Source: Areca catechu
Lineage: Eukaryota; Streptophyta; Magnoliopsida; Arecales; Arecaceae
DNA: 64,000 nucleotides
Reading direction: 5' to 3'
NCBI GenBank assembly: GCA_021397845.1
Contig: CM038052.1
Location: 131,011,854 to 131,075,853, forward strand
This document shows positions 56,839 through 64,000 of this stretch, in pieces. The notes beneath the pieces were generated by a model, which had not been told where the DNA came from, searched no databases, and worked only from the letters and a program-made list of their open reading frames with translations. The translations under genes and the position numbers were made by a program. Within the stretch, counting starts at the first letter, position 1. Each line of letters starts with the position of its first letter.

Positions 56839-57299
56839 TATAAGATCAATCTCATTAGTGTATGACTCATCCCTGAAGCCCTTCTAGTATTCTACTCTTT
56901 CTGATTAACCCTGAACCATCTCCTTATTTCTCATCTAGCCAGACTAACCCTGAATCCACCTCTTATTTTCTATCCTTTCCTGAAACTTCTTCAATTTTTT
57001 TTACTATTAGGTTACATTTTATAAGAGTTTGCATGTTACATTCATTCATTGAGCATGTCATGTTTGCATTTTACTTCTGGAGAACCCTATGGCATTTAAT
57101 AGGAATCCAATGTAAACTTTCTTGTGCATACCATGCTAGGGTCAAACCTAAAAAGTCTATAGTGTGTTAGGTTAGACCCAAAGAAGAGTCCAATAAGTTC
57201 CTTCATTAAGGAAGCCTAGTCGAGTCTTTTACATATTAGTTTTGACTCCAACCCTGATTCATCTCTACACAGCATTTGCATTTGGAAATTAGTCAAAAA
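56839..57299 (+). pseudogene. Vestigial integrase part and linker of G2
   Basis: Broken frames match B 26100-26640: LISV-like start, a Pro/Ser part, then the FASYFW/LWNL-type vestige near 57060-57120 and the AGTCGAGTCTTTTA linker block at 57215-57228. Confidence 0.6.
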
Positions 57300-57830
57300 A
57301 TGAAGATAAGTAATGAATTAAATAAAAAAACCTGGCTAATTCCCAAAAGAGAGATAAAGAAATTTTTGTAGAGGATTCTGTGATTGAGAAGGAATTTCAT
57401 GCTCGTGAATCTGGCCTATCCCAAAATAATGAAGAGCAGTGGACCCAAAGCCTATGCACTTAAGATACCACCTGATTTATGTATTAGCTCCACCTTCATC
57501 ATCTCAGATCTTGTAGAGTCTATGGACCTGCTGCTGTGATACCCAGCGAGCCCCTTGAGCCACTCCCTTTCTTTGTGAGCGAACCCATCCCAGAGCGACC
57601 ACATACAATTTGGCCTTTTGGTGAGGAAAAGATTGAGAGAACCTTGGACGATCAAGCCATCAATACTCGGGATGGAGACTGTCAGTGGTACTTGGTCCAG
57701 TGGCAAGGTTGGCTAGAATCTAAGGACTTGTAGAATGCTGGTGCGGATCTATAGTGCCTCAACCCAGACCCTCCTTGAGCCAAATTGACCCTTACTCGAT
57801 GGGATCGAGTTCCTCCCACCCTGAGAGAAT
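57300..57830 (+). pseudogene. Integrase C-terminal domain plus chromodomain of G2
   Basis: CTD fragments (57360-57530), then an open frame 57536-57733: PFFVSEPIPERPHTIWPFGE, EKIERTLDDQAINTRDGD, and chromodomain CQWYLVQWQGWLESKDL with a stop in place of the last Trp. Purine tract (GAGAGAAT) at the LTR. Same subfamily as G1 and B. Confidence 0.8.
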
Positions 57831-59385
57831 TGGTGGGGAGCCAGGATCAGACATAGATCACTGGATCCCATATGGTTTACTGATTAGGGTTTTAGAACCT
57901 TAGTCATGTATCATAATTTTGTAAGCATGTAAGATTGAGTCCTGTAATAAGTTGAGACAAGTTGATTGTGTCTCAACCCCAGTCCAGTATGGAGTCCTGT
58001 ATTTCGGTATAGTCAAGTATGAGTCCAATTTTTTTACAAGAGAGGAGGTTACCCTATTTTGAAGTTCCACCAGGCCTTATCCAGGAGTCAGAGGCTGCTA
58101 CATTAGCTTATTGGATTTTATGTGACACCGTAGGATCCAAGATGCCTTTCCAAATACCCTGATTCCTTCTAGATGCTCTCTAGATGCCCAGATTCTCTCC
58201 AGATGCCAGAGTATATTCCTAGACCAGGGCATATAATGAATCTAGAGGTCCATCTACATCCAGCTCAGGAGAAATCAAGCTTAAGTGCCAGGCCCAAGCC
58301 TTTAAGAACCAAGATTCTAGTCTGATGCCAGAAATATACCAGCCCAGGCACCCCAACTTCCAGGAGGCCCAAAGCCCATGCACCCCAAGCCCTTGGCTGC
58401 TCTTTGCTGCCCCCCATGAATCCCACACACCAAGAGGGGCGTCCTTAATGGTTGACCAAGTCCAAATATGGTGGAAGAGTTCAAATGAAAGGAGTTTGAG
58501 TTTTTATTTCATTCAACTTGTATACTCCTAGTTCTAGGTTTATTTTGAAGTCTTTCTCCCACTTAAATTATGTAAACCTACTCTAAATAGGAGAAGACTT
58601 GCAATCCCTTTTGGAGAGGGCATGGGACTTTATAAATACTCCATCCCTCTTCCTCTTGTAATCAATCTTTTCTCATATGAATTAACTTTGCTAAATTTTG
58701 CTTGAGTTATTCTTATGTTGGTGTTCTTGAGTTATTGGTGTGTTCTTCTTGTGCCTGGCCGAACCCCTGCTCCATGTTTTCATCCACGCCCTAGATTGCT
58801 GCCTTCCAAGCCTTCATACGCCCAAAGAAGGAGTTCCCTAGGCCACCCAAGCAAGGAGCATCATCCTTCTTCAAGCTGCCCACATCCAAACCCTGATTCC
58901 ATCTTCTTCTAACCCTAATCTCCTTTTATTATTTTGTTGTTGCTTTCTAACAATCCTCTGACACTTACAGGATCCCTGAGGTGTTTCCCCTCCCTAGAGG
59001 AGGCCTTCTTTGCCTCTATGACTGCCTAGATCAACCATCAAATTCAAGGGAACTGAAGCTTTATCATCCAGGTTCCAATCAGAGTGTGTGATCTCTTCAA
59101 TTGTAGATTCTTCAATCTCTGACTGGTAACATCCTTTTCTTCTCTTGATTTCTATTTTGATTGAATGTTAGCTATCCTAAGCCGAGAATTTCTTAATTCT
59201 TGTGTCTTGGTTCTTATTATTTTGCATGAGCATGCCTGCGATATGATGATTTTTACATTGTTGATTATCCTGCTAGTTCTTAATTTTGAAAATTTAGCCT
59301 ACAAATTTAATTTTAAAAAAATTATAAAAAAAATTAGTTTACTATTTTCCTGCATGTTTGGCAATCTTAGGATCGTCCCGCATCA
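57831..59385 (+). mobile_element. Right LTR of the G array
   Basis: This 1555-bp LTR starts TGGTGGGGAGCC and ends TCGTCCCGCATCA. It is near-identical to 49768-51321. It abuts Tat F sequence. Confidence 0.92.
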
Positions 59386-60210
59386 ATTGCCAGTCCAAAG
59401 ATTCAATTGATCTTATTTGGACTGGTTGACCAAATGGATTCACACGAGGATACCGTCATGGAAACCTGATGGAAGAATGAATCGATGCTTTGCTTTAGCC
59501 AGCAATAACACGTAGCTTGAGATTGGCCTTCAGCCTATCCTGAAGAGGATGGATTTGAAGTAAATGGCCGATCCATAATGTATACTCCGAAGCAATCAGC
59601 TTCGAAGTAAATGGTTGATCTACAGTCGACCCACTCTGAAGAGGATGGCTCCGAGGTAAATAGTCGATTCACAATATTTGCTCTGAAGCAAATGACTTTG
59701 AAGTAAATGACCAATCTATAGTCGGCCTACTCCAAAGAGAGTGGCCGATCTACTTCAACCTAAAGTTGTCAAGAATGGACTTGGTTGTTGTAACCAACCA
59801 ATCACATAACGACAGCCATGGCTTCAGTAACGCCAAGATATTTAGCCTCTAACAGTAACTATAATCAGCTAAAGGAAAGTTATATTGACTAACTTCCCTA
59901 ACAAAAATCAAGAAGGTTTAACTACTTTCAATGTATCCACACCTATAAGAAGTGATAAGAGGGGACCTCCAAGGTAAGCAGTACTAGGCAATTGTGAGCC
60001 AATCTAAGACTAGTTGATGCCTATTTGACTCTTCTCTTTCGTCATCTCTCTTTCTTTGAGCTCTTCATTCTATGGCATGATCCCTACTAACTTAGGCATC
60101 AGAGTGTCCCCCACCAGAGAAATTTTGGCTAGGGGTTTGTTTTGCAGGAGCCCAAGGAGGTGAAGCTATGAATCGGCAATTCATCCAGTCTGCAGGGATC
60201 AGCATCAATA
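59386..60210 (+). mobile_element. 3' end and 3' LTR of Tat element F
   Basis: From about 59530 it matches the 5' LTR of F; the exact LTR start between 59386 and 59530 is unclear. It ends TTTTGCAGGAGCCCAAGG ... GCATCAATA. A 96-bp repeat (GAAGAGGATGG at 59542 and 59638, AAAGAGAGTGG at 59734) fills 59542-59750. F pol is absent: everything between gag and this end has been lost or replaced by G. Confidence 0.8.
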
Positions 60211-61540
60211 GGTATCATTACTAGATGGCAATTTTGATTGGTATAAGACTTATTCCTATGCTACGGGCTTAGTGTTCAAACCATTGGGTCATATATAACA
60301 GGGTTTCAACCTAATCTGATGGTTGATCAATGATTATGAATCATTTCAAAATTTAATTATCAATTTAATTGATAGTTAACCTTGAGTCAATACTTAGATG
60401 AGTCAATACTTCATGAATCGACACTTGAGATTTTTCTAAGTGTCGACTCATCATTATTGCAAAAGTTGTGATAGTAATTTACAAATGATTGGTGAATTGT
60501 TAAGGACTAATGAACAATCGGAATGCTGGTTGCTCAATTTGGTTGAGCAATAAAATTTGAATCAAGGCAAATAAGTTTTGGCTTGAGCTCGAGTTGAGTC
60601 CAATTGGATTGGACCTAACCCATACACCCTAGCCCATGTTTGTGAATTGAATTTGAATTCAAATTCAAATAATTTTTTGGATTCAAATTCAAACTTGATT
60701 TTGAACTCAAATTGAACTTGAACTTGAGTTTTGAATTCAAGTTCTTATCTTAACCTCCCTAACTTCTCTCCCCATTTCTTTCCCTAATATATTCTAACTC
60801 TTTAACTTCTTAACTCCCTTTGGGCGCCTATTTAGAATGGGTGGCTGGTGGGTGTGAAGGTGATCAGAAATTGATCTAAGTTAGAGAGGAGGAAAGGGCT
60901 AGCTAAAAGGTTTTCTACCTAAGAAAAAGCTAGAGTGGGGAGAGAGAAAGGGCTTTGGATGTGTGTTCCCTAGTATTTCTACTAAGATTTGGGAAGAGAG
61001 AAGGGAAAGGGATTTTCAGTTCATCTTCTCCACCTCCTCTATTCTCATGTAGGTTTTTCTTCAGCTCTAGGAGTGTCTCAGTGTCCAAGAGGAAGGAAGA
61101 TTAGCTGTTGAGGTTCCTATGAAGCTAGCACTTCGAGAAAACTGGTCAGGATAGCATTCATATATGGATCACCTGTTGCCAAACACACTGTGTGGCTAGC
61201 AGGGTCATCATGCCTCTACCTTCCAATAGTAGCGAGCATTGTCAACTACTAAAAGGTAATGAGTTATTAACTTTTTGACTGTAGATAAAGTCTACGACAA
61301 TAATTTTGTTGCATAAATTTAGTTTACGCTCAAAAGGTTTATATATCATTTATATTTTAGCTTAGTTTTATATTTATATATTTATCATGTCATGGTCTTA
61401 TATAGGCTATTTATTGATTTGATCATATGCATGTTTAGATTAATCAAATTAGTTTTTTATTTTTGCTACTTATTTATTTCAAAATATATTGAAATGCATG
61501 CATGAAATTGCCTAGGTTTCCCTACAGGTAGATAATTAGA
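60211..61540 (+). other. Unassigned AT-rich sequence right of F
   Basis: No long frame and no second copy in the window. 60645-60750 is a dense run of TTGAATTT/AAATTCAAA words on both strands. It may be an LTR of another copia element, since the end (ATGAAATTGCCTAGGTTTCCCTACAG near 61500) looks like a copia LTR end, but there is no clear PBS. Older DNA into which F inserted. Confidence 0.4.
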
Positions 61541-62890
61541 AGCCTACACTGGAAAGATTTTTGCAGGATCAATATTTTGACTTATTTGAGGCTTGTTAGG
61601 GAGTTCTATGAAAATTTAAGGAGAGTGTCAAGTGGTATTACTTCTTCTATGAAAGGAATTAAGATATCCTTGAGTGACTTTATCCTAAGATAGATATTGG
61701 GCATTCCTTTTAAGGGCATCATTCTAAGAGGTTGGCTAATTGAAAAGTTGCATTGAGATGTATCTTGGATATGGAGGATGAAGGAGGGATAGGGGAGCTT
61801 ATAGCTAATACCTTGTCCACTAACCTAAGACTCCTATAGCATATCATTAGAAGGATCTTTCTCCTAAAGATAGGTAGATTTGATTTGTGTCTAAGAAAGA
61901 GTTGGTAGTGATGTATCATTTGATGTAGAGTACCTCTATGAACCTGCCAGGGATGATGTTAGTGCATATGTGAGAAGCTGCAAAGTAGGTGAAGGCTTGT
62001 TTTCCTTATGGGATGCTACTTACTAGAGTATTTGAGGCTTTTGGAATATCTCTTAAAAGTGAGTCCTTCAAAAAGTTGCAAAGCCATGATAAGTACTATG
62101 ACCAAACCCTACATATGATAGGGTATCAGAAGATTATTGTACTGGGTTAGGAGAATGTCTAGTCAAGAGCGACAGGATACACCAGATACACCATCGGAGT
62201 AGATCCACTTAGAGCACTATAGGCACTAGAGGACCTTTAGATATTCTAGTTGGATCTCTTAGGACTCCCGGCACTCCTCGCCCCTCAGTTAGTTTGGATG
62301 ATCAATTAGTATACAGGATAGCCAAGTTGGTGAGCCTTTCTATCAGATCTGAGATATAGACAACATTTGACAAAGTCAACGGGCTTTAGATGGGGATGAA
62401 AGAGATACGGTGACTTATTGAGCAATAGCCTAGAGATTCTTCAATACTAGCTAAATCTGATAGAGTGATGAGGAGACTAGATGATGTTTTTGCTGAGGTT
62501 TGATCTACTATTGATAGGCTAAGGATGTCTTAGATAGTGAGCTTTGGTATTGTCACTAGCATGTTATCTTGCCTCTTTGAGATAGTATTTGAGCAGGCAG
62601 ACAATGTAGTAGCAGCAACTCTAGCATCTCCTTCGGCATCTTCTTCAACCATCGAGCTAGCTCCTTCCTCAAACTTCTCCTCATATTCCTCAGCCTGTTC
62701 CTAGCTAGCCAGGACCATTGGCCCCTATTAGGACTAACTCCAGATCTTCTATTACATAGCCACCTCATCCTACCAGACTAGCCACCAAGACTTGAGCTAG
62801 ACAGCTCTTCCTTCTTCATTTAGAGCTAGCTTCATAGCCACCTTAGGTGTCCGCTATGATGACCAGAGCTAGGGGTTCTTAGATGTGTTT
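61541..62890 (+). pseudogene. Env-like / putative plant transposon protein of copia P
   Basis: Broken frame: LVREFYENLRRVSSGITSSM, KGIKISLSDFILR-ILGIPF, then in a shifted frame LANTLST-type and IRRIFLLK sequence, a GRFDL block, YEPARDDVSAYV, and FEAFGISLK-like to about 62080, followed by a Ser/Asp/Glu-rich tail with a coil-like MRRLDDVFAEV near 62470. This matches the plant 'putative transposon protein' domain found after pol in SIRE/Maximus-like copia elements. Many stops. Function unknown (env-like has been proposed). No pol lies upstream in the window. Confidence 0.62.
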
Positions 62891-63645
62891 AGGCTACCAT
62901 TTATATATTGCTTGTTATGTTTAAGATATATTGCATGTTGACTTTGTTGTATCAAGCTGTACTTTTAGTATGCATCATATTTTGTATGAAGTATACCTAT
63001 TTATAATGCAAAACTTATATATGTTATGGATGACAATTCTCTTAATGTTGTTTGTTTGCTTTAATGGATTTACATAGGGGGAGCTATCACCCTAATATTT
63101 TTTTATGATGTAAAAAAGGAAGAGAAAAATGAGGAAATGGTATAACAATATAGATAAAATCAAAAAAATAAGGAAACTATAGATAAGGGAGAGAAAAGTA
63201 CATAATATTGATGATTTTTGAAAATTCTTGCCCTAATACTTATACTTCTCTACTTTGATAATTATACCTAAATACTTTGATATTTTTGAAAATGCTCTGA
63301 TACTTTCACTTATATTTTCAAAGTTACTTTGATACTTTAATTTAAACTTTTAAAAATTTGCTCTAATACTTTTACATTAATATATCGATTTGATACTATC
63401 ATATTAAAACATATGATATTATGTTACTCTGATACTTATTATTTTGCTCTATCCTTTCATGTTTGATAAGTTTCAATACCTATTATTTTACTCTAACACT
63501 ATCATCTTATTGTACTTCAGTACATATTCTGATACTTTGAAACTAGTCTTGATACTATGCTTGATACTCCTTTAATTGTTAGTAATGATCAAATAAATCC
63601 TAAAGCATGCATTGATACTAAATTTGTATGCTCTAATGTTCTTTG
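62891..63645 (+). other. 3' noncoding region of copia P with CTYTGATACTT motifs
   Basis: A purine-rich ATAGGGGGAGC at about 63075 may be the polypurine tract, unusually far from the LTR. 63220-63560 holds about a dozen scattered copies of CTCTGATACTTT/CTTTGATACTT in AT-rich sequence. No coding frame except a 61-codon chance one crossing into the LTR. Confidence 0.6.
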
Positions 63646-64000
63646 TGTTGACCCCTGGAATGATTTTGATGATCACAAAATATTGGAGCATGTATTTGAT
63701 ACTAACTCTTTACAAATGTTTAAGAAGTTTTTGCAGGAATGAATTACCTTTGATTTAAAATAGTATTCAAATTTATTTAAGGAAATTCAATTGAGTTTGT
63801 AAATGCCCTAAGTTATGAATGTTGTAATCATGTAAAATGGGCTTGAAAATGTAAATAGTTTGATAAAGTATGTAAAGTAGCTTCTAATTGTTTCAATGAT
63901 GAAGTTTTTAGGAAGCTTGAAGCAAATTTTTAAAGTCTTGTGAGAGCCGACTCAAAGCGGCACGGCATGGAGGTAAAATTCAGAGTTTCAGAACTAAGAG
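63646..64000 (+). mobile_element. LTR of copia P (runs off window)
   Basis: It starts TGTTGACCCCTGGAATGATTT and matches the first 45 bases of the K LTR almost word for word (TTTTGATGATCACAAAATATTGG). Near the window end GAGCCGACTC (about 63947) is the first unit of the motif array seen in K. Confidence 0.85.

Noticed and set aside
62556..62768. A 70-codon minus-strand frame rich in Arg and Leu
   Set aside because: It is opposite the tail of the env-like pseudogene and shows no domain.
1..64000. A host gene, gene cluster or organelle insertion
   Set aside because: Apart from 60211-61540, every stretch I checked matches an element part; no intact multi-exon host gene or organellar gene was recognised.

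Overview
The window is plant nuclear heterochromatin made almost wholly of LTR retrotransposons, most of them broken and nested in one another. The evidence is: TG...CA LTRs with 5-bp target-site duplications (TSDs); primer-binding sites matching initiator-Met tRNA; Ty3/gypsy pol with chromodomains; Tat-type pol with a second RNase H; and SIRE/Maximus-like Ty1/copia gag and env-like reading frames. I found no intact host gene, tRNA, rRNA or CRISPR. An angiosperm is certain. A monocot such as a palm is only a guess from the style of the Tat and SIRE copies.

Layout (letters are my labels). 1-7563 (-): chromovirus-type gypsy units A1 and A2 joined through a shared LTR (1841-3592). 7564-24413 (+): Tat element J, with reverse transcriptase, two RNases H, integrase, a 118-bp tandem array, an antisense gene and a 3' LTR. 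J is split by the complete element D (7910-14066, TSD CAGGT) and by an LTR fragment H (about 20.9-22.65 kb). 24414-28663 (+): gypsy B (leader, chimeric ORF, chromodomain, LTR). 28664-35970 (+): gypsy C, the fullest pol here but inactivated, with a solo A-type LTR in its 3' LTR (33603-35347, TSD CCCCC). 35971-39410 (-): copia K (gag and 5' LTR), holding a scrambled mini-element M (36136-37274, TSD AGATA). 39411-42811 (-): gypsy E (gag, leader, LTR). 42812-60210 (+): Tat element F (LTR, gag, LTR), holding a copia solo LTR S (42932-44403, TSD ATCTA) and a tandem gypsy array G1-G2 (46072-59385). G2 in turn holds mini-element N (53607-56572, TSD ATTCT). 60211-61540 is unassigned, and 61541-64000 is the 3' part of another SIRE-like copia (P).

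Several elements end exactly at an LTR terminus and abut the middle of the next one. This gives an inferred insertion order, oldest first: F, E, K, C, B, J, D. Removing D, M, N or S with one TSD copy rejoins the interrupted sequence cleanly.

The most interesting material: a recurring chimeric gag/acidic/vestigial-integrase ORF shared by A, B, D, G1 and G2, which looks like a non-autonomous lineage; a two-LTR element with only 98 bp between its LTRs; a 118-bp array with no indel over eleven periods; a spliced-looking antisense gene in J; and arrays of short palindromes inside the copia LTRs.
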